Assembly (NCBI GenBank): GCA_965178125.1
Contig: OZ237738.1
Coordinates: 806,001-870,000 of the forward strand
Direction: 5' to 3'
DNA length: 64,000 bases
Origin: Bilabrum cf. latius
Taxonomy: Eukaryota > Bigyra: Bicosoecida > Bigyra > Bicosoecida
The notes under the pieces are model-generated. The model was not told the DNA's origin, did no database searches, and was given only the letters and a program-made list of their open reading frames with translations. Shown here piece after piece: positions 49,801 through 60,582 of this stretch (within the stretch, counting starts at the first letter, position 1; the number at the start of each line of letters is the position of its first letter). A program made the translations under genes and the position numbers.

Positions 49801-51140
49801 AGCTTCTCAAGTCGGGCGTAGACGACGAGGACAAGGAGGAAGAGGAGGACGATGGCGACGAAGACGAAGACGTCGAGAGCGGCGAGGCCGACGCTTCCGA
49901 GGGAGTCGGGAAAAGTGCGACAGCCGGCCGGGGACGCAAGAAAAAGAAGATGAAGGGCGCTTCCAGCGGTGCCAGTGGAAGCAGCAGTAGCAGCGGTGCT
50001 GGTGCCCAGGACCCGGCCAGCTGGACCAAGAATGCCGCGCGCAGTGCCGGCATACAACTGAGCGAGTCGGACGACACTCTGAACGAGATGATGGCGCGCA
50101 GTGAAGATGAGATTCAGCTCTTTGAGCAGTTTGATCAAGCTCGTAACGAGGCATTGCGAAGGGCATGGCAAGCGGCTGGGAGGTCGGATCCGCCGCCCCC
50201 TGCCCTGCTGGGCAAGACAGAGGTGCCCCGGTGGGTCTTCCGGTCGGACGACCAGCTGGACCTTGCTCGCATGGAGGAGCAGAGGAGGGACGAGATGGGC
50301 CGCGGGTCTAGGAAGAGGGCGAGGGTGACGTACGCCGAGGAGCTGACGGACCGCGAGTTCCTTCGGCTGGCAGACAAGGGGGCCTCTGAGGAGGAGATGG
50401 AGGTGGCCAGGGCCAGGAAGAGGATCAGGATGCGGGTGCTGAGCGCGGAGGCGGCTGGTGAGGACCTGGGCAAGGCTGGTGAGGAGGCCGAGAGGGATGC
50501 CATGGAGAGCCTGAAGGAGGACCCAGTGGCCGCGCAGGTGGCAGAGGAGGAGAGGGCGAGGGAGGAGAAGAGGGCCAGGAAGAGGGAGAGGGAGAGGGCA
50601 CGCAGACAGAAGCTCAAGGACCAGGTCAAGCCGGACTAGGAGCCGGACGCCATCGACGCGGAGGCCATCCCGTCGGACCCCGTGGAGCTGCGGCGGCGCG
50701 CGGACGTGTGCGACCAGGTGAAGGCGGCTCTGTCCTTGATTCGGAGGCAGACGGACGAGCACGGGCATCCTCTGTGCGGGTTGTTTGAGCGCGAGCCTGA
50801 CATCCAGCTGTACCCTCGGTACTATGACGTGGTGAAGCGGCCCATTGCCTTGGACTCGATGGACCGGCGGGCCGCGGAGCTGAGGTACAGGTCCACGGAG
50901 CGTTTCCTGGCGGATGTTGGTCAGATGAGGAACAACGCGTATCAGTTCAATGGGGAGGGGTCCGCGGTGCGGGTGCTGGCGGACCGCATCTTGGGGATGG
51001 CGCGGCGGCAGCTGGCGAGCGACCATGAGGGCGCGGGCGAGGGCGCGGGGAGGGCAGGCCCTGCTTGTGCGTCCGGTGGGGGACCTGTGCGTGTGGGCTC
51101 GTCGGCTTGTGGTATGTCGGCTGCCATGGAGGAGGGTTGA
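46878..51140 (+). CDS. SMARCA4-like: SWI/SNF catalytic ATPase, BRG1/Sth1 type
   Basis: One uninterrupted exon runs from ATG 46878 to TGA 51138-51140 (1420 aa) with sense TAGs at 47109, 47262, 47358, 47430 and 50637. The domain order is that of the Snf2 subfamily of remodellers. Residues about 230-345 are an HSA/post-HSA helix that binds actin-related proteins (ERREVIRARARKEKRSAFI). An acidic linker follows. The DEAD-like ATPase has motif I DEMGLGKT near 494 and motif II DEGH near 597. The helicase C lobe (about 808-925) includes STRAGGLGVNLATAD and QDRAHRIGQT. A SnAC-like segment (DDTLNEMMARSEDEIQLFEQ) follows, and a C-terminal bromodomain spans about 1275-1371 (LYPRYYDVVKRPIALDSM, MRNNAYQFNGEGS). 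The TAG at 50637 lies between SnAC and bromodomain, so under the standard code the bromodomain would be lost. The last third is duplicated twice downstream. Confidence 0.95.
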
Positions 51141-51309
51141 TGTGTTTTTGCACGGATGTGGACGTGTGCGCATTACCCATTGTTCGGTTACGCTTGACCA
51201 GCGAGTATGAGGTACGTGCGGGTCTGCTCGGAGCAGTTCGAGTGTCTGGTCCCTCAGGGGAATCGCGCGTTACTTTGTGATGGCAAAGCAGATGATATCA
51301 GATTCCACT

Positions 51310-51945
51310 TCCTGAGGTTTGTCCGAGCACGGACAGGGGCGCGGCGGCCAGGGAACCTCGGGGCTAAGCGCGCCCATGCAGGGAGTCAAGCAGGGAGGCC
51401 GGGAGGCAGAGTCGAGCATGACATCTCCACAAGCCTACCCCACAAGAACACCCGATATATATTTTAGGGGGGGGAACCCAACCCATCCTAGCACGGACAG
51501 GGGCACGGTGGCCAGGGAATCCCGGGGCTAAGCGCGCCCATGCAGGGAGTCGTGCGGCGAGGCCGAGGAGCCGAGTCTAGCATGACCCTTCCACGAACCA
51601 GCACCGCAAGAACACCACTTTGAGAAAGAGGAACCCAACCCATCCTAGCACGGACAGGGGCACAGCGGCCAGGGAACCACGGGGCTAAGCGCGCCCATGC
51701 AGGAGCGGAGCACAGCAACTGAAATACACGCAATCTCGGCCCGCAGGGCCGAGCACAAACAGACAAACAAAGAATAATAAAAGCGAAGGGAATACACACG
51801 ACATGTTGACCCCCATACCTTACCTTTGTACGGCTGGGGTCTGCTGTATTTACGAAGGAGTGGGGCGCGCAGGGTTTGCAGCTAGTGCCTGCGTAAAGTA
51901 ACGTGCCATTCCCTCTAGAATGCAATATAGCCTGCAGCGATAAGC
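51310..51945. repeat. Spacer block present only in unit 1
   Basis: Between gcagatgata-tcagattcca and ttttcgctttgccatcgg, copy 1 carries about 640 bp that are absent from the matching places near 55240 and 59020. The block contains three diverged repeats of about 160 bp starting near 51330, 51492 and 51651 (gcacggacaggggc...ggccagggaa...gggctaagcgcgcccatgca). It is either an insertion in copy 1 or a deletion in the ancestor of copies 2 and 3. No coding frame is recognised in it. Confidence 0.65.
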
Positions 51946-52221
51946 ATATTTTCGCTTTGCCATCGGATCGGGGTGCCTTTGTGCGCCTGCATTGATCGCA
52001 AGCAGTCTGTGCTAGATCTGTGGTGAGCAGGGTCGATCGGCGCCGTGGACTTGCTGGCAGTGTGGGCTGGAGCCGCTTGGCGGGAGATCTGAGAGCAGGT
52101 CGATCCTCCATCAGGCTGGGGGCTCGCGGTCCTTGCATCAAGTGGTGTGACTCAGGTGTAAGCGACATTGGCATAAAGGCTTGGTAAGGTGTTTGAAGCT
52201 CAGTGTGTGTGATTGCTGGGA

Positions 52222-53766
52222 ATGGCCCAGAGTAGTGCAGCATCCGATGTGATCGATCTCGTGAGCGAGTCTAGCTGTAGCGACACGGAAAGCGACTAGG
52301 ATGAATCCTGGTCGTAGGATGCTGCCACGATCACACGTCCATTGCGCCAAGCGCATGCCGGTAGCCGAGGGCAGGCAAGACGTCAGCAGGCTTAGTAGTA
52401 CGGGCCAGCATCCGCCAAGGAGTCAAGCGCGAATGGAGCTTTGTCATCTGGCAGCAGCAAGGAAGTGTTGGCATTGTGTGGGTCAATGTCAGCAGCTGGC
52501 GCGCGGGAGTCTGCATCTGCATCTGCATGTGCATCGCTTGGGCGGAAGAGGTCGAGGGGCCGAGAAGTTGACGATCCAGTGCGTTCGAGTGGTGGTGCAG
52601 TCGCTTCCAAGAGACGGCGCAGAGAGGGAGGATCAGATGCGAGCTAGCATGAGTGCGAGGTGTGTGGGAAGGTGCTGAGCTCGATGAGAAACTTGCTGCA
52701 GCATGTGACTGTGGTGCACTTGGGTGAGCGCAATCACGAGTGCGAGGTGTGTGGCAAGCGCTTCGGGGTGGCAGGTACTCTCAAGGCGCACATGAGGACT
52801 GTGCATGTTGGGGAGCGCAATCACGAGTGCAGTGTGTGCGGCAAGCGCTTCGGGGTGGCAGGCGATCTCAAAAAGCACATGAGGACTGTGCATGTTGGGG
52901 AGCGCAATCACGAGTGCATGGAGTGCGGCAAGCGCTTCGGGGAGGCAGGCGATCTCAAAAAGCACATGAGGACAGTGCATCTTGGGGAGCGCAATCACGA
53001 GTGCAGTGTGTGCGGCAAGCGCTTCGGGCAGGCAGGCCATCTCAGGACGCACATGAGGACAGTGCATCTTGGGGAGCGCAATCACGAGTGCAGTGTGTGC
53101 AGGAAGCGCTTTGGGGTGGGTGGCCATCTCAGGACGCACATGATGACTGTGCATGTTGGGGAGCGCAATCACGAGTGCAGTGTGTGCGGCAAGCGCTTCG
53201 GGCAGGCAGGTCATCTCACATAGCACATGATGACTGTGCATCTTGGGGAGCGCAATCACGAGTGCATGGAGTGCGGCAAGCGCTTCGGGGAGGCAGGCGA
53301 TCTCAAAAAGCACATGAGGACAGTGCATCTTGGGGAGCGCAATCACGAGTGCAGTGTGTGCGGCAAGCGCTTCGGGCAGGCAGGTCATCTCACATAGCAC
53401 ATGAGGACTGTGCATCTTGGGGAGCGCAATCACGAGTGCAGTGTGTGCGGCAAGCGCTTCGGGCAGGCAGGCAATCTCAGGACGCACATGAGGACTGTGC
53501 ATGTTGGGGAGCGCAATCACGAGTGCAGTGTGTGCGGCAAGCGCTTCGGGGTGGCAGGGGATCTCAGGAGGCACATGAGGACTGTGCATGTTGGGGAGCG
53601 CAATCACGAGTGCAGTGTGTGCGGCAAGCGCTTCGGGGTGGCAGGGGATCTCAGGAGGCACATGAGGACTGTGCATGTTGGGGAGCGCAATCACGAGTGC
53701 ATGGAGTGCGGCAAGCGCTTCGGGGTGGCAGGCAATCTCAAGAGGCACATGAGGACTGTGCATTGA
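52222..53766 (+). CDS. C2H2 zinc-finger protein ZF-1, 13 fingers
   Basis: The frame runs from ATG 52222 to TGA 53764-53766 (514 aa) with seven sense TAGs: 52297, 52315, 52393, 52396, 52645, 53221 and 53395. The N-terminus holds VIDLVSESSCSDTESD, a hydrophobic core followed by Ser/acidic residues typical of SUMO-interacting motifs. A Gln/Ser/Ala-rich linker and a basic stretch (GRKRSRGREV; ASKRRRREGG, likely nuclear localisation) follow. Then 13 fingers repeat every 28 residues in the form CxxCGKRFGxAGxLxxHMRTVH, joined by (V/L)GERNHEC instead of the canonical TGEKP. Variation concentrates at helix positions -1, 3, 5 and 6 ((V/E/Q)AG(D/H/N/S/T)L(K/R/T)(K/R/T)H), as expected for DNA-reading fingers. 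Two TAGs fall at helix position 6 (LT-TAG-H). It is probably a sequence-specific nuclear DNA-binding protein. It lies about 1.1 kb downstream of the BRG1-like gene on the same strand. Confidence 0.85.
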
Positions 53767-54159
53767 TTGGTGATGGGCCATAGCTGCCGATTGCGGTGTG
53801 CATGAGTTGGACCTCCATCAGCTCAGCTCTCGAGCATGCAGCAATGCGCGACTTCGGCTTTCCCCTTCCACCCAGCACCAGGACAATGCCCGAGTCCTCG
53901 CCAGGACACGGCATCTGCTGCACGCTATGCATGCCATGGTATAGCAGCTGCTTGGTGAGATCCGGTAGTGGTGGATAGATCGTCGTGCGTGCGTTTGCTC
54001 CTGCGTGGCCATGCAGCAGGACGTGCTGGCTCACCATGGCAATCAAGGCTGGGGCATCCGTCCAGGTGATGTCGCTCGCTGCCTGCTGCCGTGCTGGGCA
54101 AGACAGAGGTGCGCCCGTTGTGGGTGTGCCGGTGGGACGCCCAGCTGGATGTAGCTCGC
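53767..54159. other. Spacer between ZF-1 and bromodomain tail 2
   Basis: Conserved with 57592-57988, including atagctg(c/t)cgattgcggtgt and caggacgtgctggctcacca. I recognise no gene. It may serve as the promoter of the tail-derived gene. Confidence 0.4.
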
Positions 54160-55086
54160 ATGGAGGAGCAGAAGAGAGACGAGATGGGCCGCGGGTCCAG
54201 GAAGAGGGCGAGGGTGACGTACGCCGAGGAGCTGACGGACCGCGAGTTCCTTCGGCTGGCAGACAAGGGGGCCTCTGAGGAGGAGATGGAGGTGGCCAGG
54301 GCCAGGAAGAGGATCAGGATGCGGCTGCTGAGCGCGGAGGCGGCTGGTGAGGACCTGGGCAAGGCTGGTGAGGAGGCCGAGAGGGAGGCCATGGAGAGCC
54401 TGAAGGAGGACCTGGGCAAGGCTGGTGAGGAGGCCGAGAGAGAGGCCATGGAGAGCCTGAAGGAGGACCCAGTGGCCGCGCAGGTGGCAGAGGAGGAGAG
54501 GGCGAGGGAGGACAAGAGGGCCAGGAAGAGGGAGAGGGAGAGGGCACGCAGACAGAAGCTCAAGGACCAGGTCAAGCCCGACTAGGAGCCGGACGCCATC
54601 GACGCGGAGGCCATCCCGTCGGACCCCGTGGAGCTGCGGCGGCGCGCGGACGTGTGCGACCAGGTGAAGGCGGCTCTGTCCTTGATTCGGAGGCAGACGG
54701 ACGAGCACGGGCATCCTTTGTGCGGGTTGTTTGAGCGCGAGCCTGACATCCAGCTGTACCCTCGGTACTATGACGTGGTGAAGCGGCCCATTGCCTTGGA
54801 CTCGATGGACCGGCGGGCCGCGGAGCTGAGGTACAGGTCCACGGAGCGTTTCCTGGCGGATGTTGGTCAGATGAGGAACAACGGGTATCAGTTCAATGGG
54901 GAGGGGTCCACGGTGCGGGTGCTGGCGGACCGCATCTTGGGGATGGCGCGGCGGCAGCTAGCGAGCGACCATGAGGGAGAGGGCGAGGGCGCGGGGAGGG
55001 CAGGCCCTGCTTGTGCGTCCGGTGGGGGACCTGTGCGTGTGGGTTCGTCGGCTTGTGGTATGTCGGCTGCCATGGAGGAGGGTTGA
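54160..55086 (+). CDS. Stand-alone bromodomain protein derived from BRG1 tail (copy 2)
   Basis: A TGA at 54067 closes the frame upstream. I take the first ATG after it (MEEQKRDEMGRGSRKR), giving 308 aa ending in TGA at 55084-55086, with a sense TAG at 54583. It matches the last third of the neighbouring SWI/SNF ATPase: a charged helix (YAEELTDREFLRLADKG), a basic stretch (KRERERARRQKLKDQVKP) and a complete bromodomain. The ATPase lobes and SnAC are absent. A 19-residue block (DLGKAGEEAEREAMESLKE) is duplicated in tandem. In the acetyl-lysine loop Ala is changed to Gly (MRNNGYQFNGEGS). The frame is intact over about 930 bp despite truncation, so the product may be made; a pseudogene too young to have decayed is the alternative. 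Confidence 0.6.
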
Positions 55087-55524
55087 TGTGTTTTTGCATG
55101 GATGTGGACGTGTGCGCATTACCCATTGTTCGGTTACGCTTGACCAGCGAGTATGAGGCACGTGCGGGTCTGCTTGGAGCGGCTAGCTTTGGTCCCTCAG
55201 GGGAATCGCGCGTTACTTTGTGAGTAAAGCAGATGATAATCAGATTCCACATTTTCACTTTGCCATCGGGTCGGGGTGCCTGTGTGCGCCTGCATTGATC
55301 GCAAGCAGTCTGTGCTAGATCTGTGGTGAGCAGGGTCGATCGGCGCCGTGGACTTGCTGGCAGTGTGGGCTGGAACTGCTTGGCGGGAGATCTGACAGCA
55401 GGTCGATCCTCCATCAGGCTGGGGACCCGCGGTCCCTGCATCAAGTGGTGTGATTCAGGTGTAAGCGACATTGGCACAAAGGCTTGGTAAGGTGTTTGAA
55501 GCTCAGTGTGTGTGATTGCTGGGA
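55087..55524. other. Spacer between tail 2 and ZF-2
   Basis: Nearly identical to 58859-59298 and to the matching unit-1 spacer outside its extra 640-bp block. It likely contains the zinc-finger gene promoter. No gene is recognised. Confidence 0.4.
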
Positions 55525-57591
55525 ATGGCCCAGAGTAGTGCAGCATCCGATGTGATCGATCTCGTGAGCGAGTCTAGCTGTAGTGACACGGAAAGCGACT
55601 AGGATGAATCCTGGTCGTAGGATGCTGCCACGATCACACGTCCATTGCGCCAAGCGCATGCCGGTAGCCGAGGGCGGGCAAGAAGTCAGCAGGCTTAGTA
55701 GTACGGGCCGGCATCCGCCAAGGAGTCAAGCGTGAATGGAGCTTTGGCATCTGGCAGCAGCAAGGAAGTGTTGGCATTGTGTGTGTCAATGTCAGCAGCT
55801 GGCGCGCGGGAGTCTGCATCTGCATCTGCATCTGCATCGCTTGGGCGGAAGAGGTCCAGGGGCCGAGAAGTTGACGAGCCAGTGCGTTCGAGTGGTGGTG
55901 CAGTCGCTTCCAAGAGACGGCGCAGAGAGGGGGGATCAGATGCGAGCTAGCATGAGTGCGAGGTGTGTGGGAAGGTGCTGAGCTCGATGAGAAACTTGCT
56001 GCAGCATGTGACTGTGGTGCACTTGGGTGAGCGCAATCACGAGTGCAGTGTGTGCGGCAAGCGCTTCGGGCAGGCAGGCCATCTCACAAGGCACATGAGG
56101 ACTGTGCATGTTGGGGAGCGCAATCACGAGTGCAGTGTGTGCGGCAAGCGCTTCGGGGAGGCAGGCGATCTCAAAAAGCACATGAGGACAGTGCATGTTG
56201 GGGAGCGCAATCACGAGTGCAGTGTGTGCGGCAAGCGCTTCGGGCTGGCAGGCCATCTCACAAAGCACATGAGGACAGTGCATGTTGGGGAGCGCAATCA
56301 CGAGTGCAGTGTGTGCAGGAAGCGCTTTGGGGTGGGTGGCCATCTCAGGACGCACATGATGACTGTGCATCTGGGGGAGCGCAATCACGAGTGCAGTGTG
56401 TGCGGCAAGCGCTTCGGGCAGGCAGGTCATCTCACATAGCACATGATGACTGTGCATCTTGGGGAGCGCAATCACGAGTGCAGTGTGTGCGGCAAGCGCT
56501 TCGGGCAGGCAGGCAGTCTCAGGACGCACATGAGGACTGTGCATCTTGGGGAGCGCAATCACGAGTGCAGTGTGTGCGGCAAGCGCTTCGGGCAGGCAGG
56601 CAGTCTCAGGACGCACATGAGGACTGTGCATCTTGGGGAGCGCAATCACGAGTGCAGTGTGTGCGGCAAGCGCTTCGGGGAGGCAGGCAGTCTCAAGAAG
56701 CATATGAGGACTGTGCATCTTGGGGAGCGCAATCACGAGTGCAGTGTGTGCGGTAAGTGCTTCGGGGTGGCAGGTCATCTCAGAAAGCACATGATGACTG
56801 TGCATGTTGGGGAGCGCAATCACGAGTGCAGTGTGTGCGGCAAGCGCTTCGGGGAGGCAGGCAACCTCAAGACGCACATGATGACTGTGCATCTGGGGGA
56901 GCGCAATCACGAGTGTTTGGAGTGCGGCAAGCGCTTCGGGCAAGCAGGCCATCTCAAGAGGCACATGAGGACTGTGCATCTTGGGGAGCGCAATCACGAG
57001 TGCAGTGTGTGCGGCAAGCGCTTCGGGGTGGCAGGCCATCTCAGAAAGCACATGAGGACTGTGCATGTTGGGGAGCGCAATCACGAGTGCAGTGTGTGCG
57101 GCAAGCGCTTCGGGGAGGCAGGCGATCTCACAAAGCACATGAGGACAGTGCATCTTGGGGAGCGCAATCACGAGTGTAGTGTGTGCGGCAAGCGCTTCGG
57201 GGAGGCAGGCAGTCTCAGGACGCACATGAGGACTGTGCATGTTGGGGAGCGCAATCACGAGTGCAGTGTGTGCGGCAAGCGCTTCAGGGAGGCAGGCCAT
57301 CTCAAGAGGCACATGAGGACTGTGCATGTTGGGGAGCGCAATCACGAGTGCAGTGTGTGCGGCAAGCGCTTCAGGGAGGCAGGCCATCTCAAGAGGCACA
57401 TGAGGACAGTGCATGTTGGGGAGCGCAATCACGAGTGCAGTGTGTGCGGCAAGCGCTTCGGGGTGGCAGGCAGTCTCAAGACGCACATGAGGACTGTGCA
57501 TGTTGGGGAGCGCAATCACGAGTGCAGTGTGTGCGGGAAGCGCTTCGGGGTGGCAGGCAGTCTCAAGAGGCACATGAGCAGAGTGCATTGA
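55525..57591 (+). CDS. C2H2 zinc-finger protein ZF-2, 19 fingers
   Basis: Paralogue of ZF-1 in the same layout: ATG 55525 to TGA 57589-57591 (688 aa), with six sense TAGs (55600, 55618, 55696, 55699, 55948, 56437). The SUMO-interacting-motif-like N-terminus and basic linker are retained. The array has 19 fingers: the atypical first (MRNLLQHVTVVH) and 18 of the GKRFGxAG type, two of which have the variant KRFREAGHLKRH. One codon pair reads GKCFG instead of GKRFG (near 56754). The last finger ends HMSRVH. The long frame on the opposite strand (55936-57606) is an echo of the 84-bp finger repeat and not a gene. Confidence 0.85.
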
Positions 57592-57988
57592 TTGGTGATG
57601 GGCCATAGCTGTCGATTGCGGTGTGCATGAGTTGGACCTCCGTCAGCTCTGCTGTCTAGTAAGCAGCAATGCGCGACCTCAGCCTCCCCCTCGACCCAGC
57701 ACCAGGACAATGCCCCGAGTCCTAGCCAGGGCACGAAAAGCAGCTGCTGCACGCTATGCATGCCATGGTATAGCAGCTGCTTGGTGAGATCCTGTGGTGG
57801 TGGAGAGGTCGTCGTGCAAGTGTTTGCTCCTGCGTGGCCATGCAGCAGGACGTGCTGGCTCACCATGGCAATCAAGGCTGGGGCATCTGTCCAGGTGATG
57901 TTGCTCGCTGCCTGCTGCCGTGCTGGGCAAGACAGAGGTGCCCCCGTTGTGGGTGTGCCGTTGGGACGACCAGCTGGATGTAGCTCGC
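57592..57988. other. Spacer between ZF-2 and bromodomain tail 3
   Basis: Homologous to 53767-54159 with small indels. No gene is recognised. Confidence 0.4.
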
Positions 57989-58858
57989 ATGGAGGAGCAG
58001 AGGAGGGACGAGATGGGCCGCGGGTCTAGGAAGAGGGCGAGGGTGACGTACGCCGAGGAGCTGACGGACCGCGAGTTCCTTCGGCTGGCAGACAAGGGGG
58101 CCTCTGAGGAGGAGATGGAGGTGGCCAGGGCGAGGAAGAGGATCAGGATGCGGCTGCTGAGCGCGGAGGCGGCTGGTGAGGACCTGGGCAAGGCTGGTGA
58201 GGAGGCCGAGAGAGAGGCCATGGAGAGCCTGAAGGAGGACCCAGTGGCCGCGCAGGTGGCAGAGGAGGAGAGGGCGAGGGAGGAGAAGAGGGCCAGGAAG
58301 AGGGAGAGGGAGAGGGCACGCAGACAGAAGCTCAAGGACCAGGTCAAGCCCGACTAGGAGCCGGACGCCATCGACGCGGAGGCCATCCCGTCGGACCCCG
58401 TGGAGCTGCGGCGGCGCGCGGACGTGTGCGACCAGGTGAAGGCGGCTCTGTCCTTGATTCGGAGGCAGACGGACGAGCACGGGCATCCTTTGTGCGGGTT
58501 GTTTGAGCGCGAGCCTGACATCCAGCTGTACCCTCGGTACTATGACGTGGTGAAGCGGCCCATTGCCTTGGACTCGATGGACCGGCGGGCCGCGGAGCTG
58601 AGGTACAGGTCCACGGAGCGTTTCCTGGCGGATGTTGGTCAGATGAGGAACAACGCGTATCAGTTCAATGGGGAGGGGTCCACGGTGCGGGTGCTGGCGG
58701 ACCGCATCTTGGGGATGGCGCGGCGGCAGCTAGCGAGCGACCATGAGGGAGAGGGCGAGGGCGCGGGGAGGGCAGGCCCTGCTTGTGCGTCCGGTGGGGG
58801 ACCTGTGCGTGTGGGTTCGTCGGCTTGTGGTATGTCGGCTGCCATGGAGGAGGGTTGA
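57989..58858 (+). CDS. Stand-alone bromodomain protein derived from BRG1 tail (copy 3)
   Basis: The frame from ATG 57989 (MEEQRRDEMGRGSRKR) to TGA 58856-58858 gives 289 aa with a sense TAG at 58355. It lacks the internal 19-residue duplication of copy 2 and keeps the parental MRNNAYQFNGEGS loop. The whole bromodomain is intact. As with copy 2, the breakpoint lies just after the SnAC region, at tgctgggcaagacagagg. Whether it is expressed cannot be seen from sequence. Confidence 0.6.
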
Positions 58859-59298
58859 TGTGTTTTTGCATGGATGTGGACGTGTGCGCATTACCCATTG
58901 TTCGGTTACGCTTGACCAGCGAGTATGAGGCACGTGCGGGTCTGCTCGGAGCAGTGTTATGTCTGGTCCCTCAGGGGAATCGCGCGTTACTTTGTGAGTA
59001 AAGCAGATGATAATCAGATTCCACATTTTCACTTTGCCATCGGGTCGGGGTGCCTGTGTGCGCCTGCATTGATCGCAAGCAGTCTGTGCTAGATCTGTGG
59101 TGAGCAGGGTCGATCGGCGCCGTGGACTTGCTGGCAGTGTGGGCTGGAACTGCTTGGCGGGAGATCTGACAGCAGGTCGATCCTCCATCAGGCTGGGGAC
59201 CCGCGGTCCCTGCATCAAGTGGTGTGATTCAGGTGTAAGCGACATTGGCACAAAGGCTTGGTAAGGTGTTTGAAGCTCAGTGTGTGTGATTGCTGGGA
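58859..59298. other. Spacer between tail 3 and ZF-3
   Basis: Nearly identical to 55087-55524. No gene is recognised. Confidence 0.4.
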
Positions 59299-60582
59299 AT
59301 GGCCCAGAGTAGTGCAGCATCCGATGTGATCGATCTCGTGAGCGAGTCTAGCTGTAGTGACACGGAAAGCGACTAGGATGAATCCTGGTCGTAGGATGCT
59401 GCCACGATCACACGTCCATTGCGCCAAGCGCATGCCGGTAGCCGAGGGCGGGCAAGAAGTCAGCAGGCTTAGTAGTACGGGCCGGCATCCGCCAAGGAGT
59501 CAAGCGTGAATGGAGCTTTGGCATCTAGCAGCAGCAAGGAAGTGTTGGCATTGTGTGTGTCAATGTCAGCAGCTGGCGCGCGGGAGTCTGCATCTGCATC
59601 TGCATCTGCATCGCTTGGGCGGAAGAGGTCCAGGGGCCGAGAAGTTGACGAGCCAGTGCGTTCGAGTGGTGGTGCAGTCGCTTCCAAGAGACGGCGCAGA
59701 GAGGGAGGATCAGATGCGAGCCAGCATGAGTGCGAGGTGTGTGGGAAGGTGCTGAGCTCGATGAGAAGCTTGCTGCAGCATGTGACTGTGGTGCACTTGG
59801 GGGAGCGCAATCACGAGTGCAGTGTGTGCGGCAAGCGCTTCGGGGTGGCAGGCAGTCTCAGAACGCACATGAGGACTGTGCATGTTGGGGAGCGCAATCA
59901 CGAGTGCAGTGTGTGCGGCAAGCGCTTCGGGCAGGCAGGCAATCTCACAAAGCACATGAGGACTGTGCATGTTGGGGAGCGCAATCACGAGTGCAGTGTG
60001 TGCGGCAAGCGCTTCGGGGAGGCAGGCAGTCTCAGGACGCACATGAGGACTGTGCATGTTGGGGAGCGCAATCACGAGTGCAGTGTGTGCGGCAAGCGCT
60101 TCGGGCAGGCAGGCAGTCTCAAGACGCACATGATGACTGTGCATGTTGGGGAGCGCAATCACGAGTGCAGTGTGTGCGGCAAGCGCTTCGGGCAGGCAGG
60201 CAATCTCACAAAGCACATGAGGACTGTGCATGTTGGGGAGCGCAAGCACGAGTGCAGTGTGTGCGGCAAGCGCTTCGGGGAGGCAGGCAGTCTCAGGACG
60301 CACATGAGGACTGTGCATGTTGGGGAGCGCAATCACGAGTGCAGTGTGTGCGGCAAGCGCTTCGGGGTGGCAGGCCATCTCAAGAGGCACATGAGGACAG
60401 TGCATCTTGGGGAGCGCAATCACGAGTGCAGTGTGTGCGGAAAGCGCTTCGGGCAGGCAGGCGATCTCAAGACGCACATGAGGACTGTGCATGCTGGGGA
60501 GCGCAATCACGAGTGCAGTGTGTGCGGCAAGCGCTTCGGGGTGGCAGGCCATCTCAGGAGGCACATGAGGACTGTGCACTGA
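59299..60582 (+). CDS. C2H2 zinc-finger protein ZF-3, 10 fingers
   Basis: Third paralogue: ATG 59299 to TGA 60580-60582 (427 aa), with sense TAGs at 59374, 59392, 59470 and 59473. At the linker-finger junction it reads GAS-CAG-CAT (Gln, 59722-59724) where ZF-1 and ZF-2 have TAG. That makes it the best internal evidence for TAG = Gln. It has 10 fingers, with MRSLLQHVTVVH as the first. Fingers 3-4 and 6-7 repeat the same helix pairs (QAGNLTKH, EAGSLRTH), a sign of block duplication. The SUMO-interacting-motif-like N-terminus and nuclear basic stretch are conserved. Confidence 0.88.

Noticed and set aside
52633-57606. Minus-strand frames rich in HSPHV and EALAAHTALVIALP
   Set aside because: Exact antisense echo of the 84-bp zinc-finger repeat.
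54160-58858. Pseudogenes because of in-frame TAG
   Set aside because: The same TAG is present in the parental BRG1-like gene and in all copies, so it is not a disabling mutation under this code.
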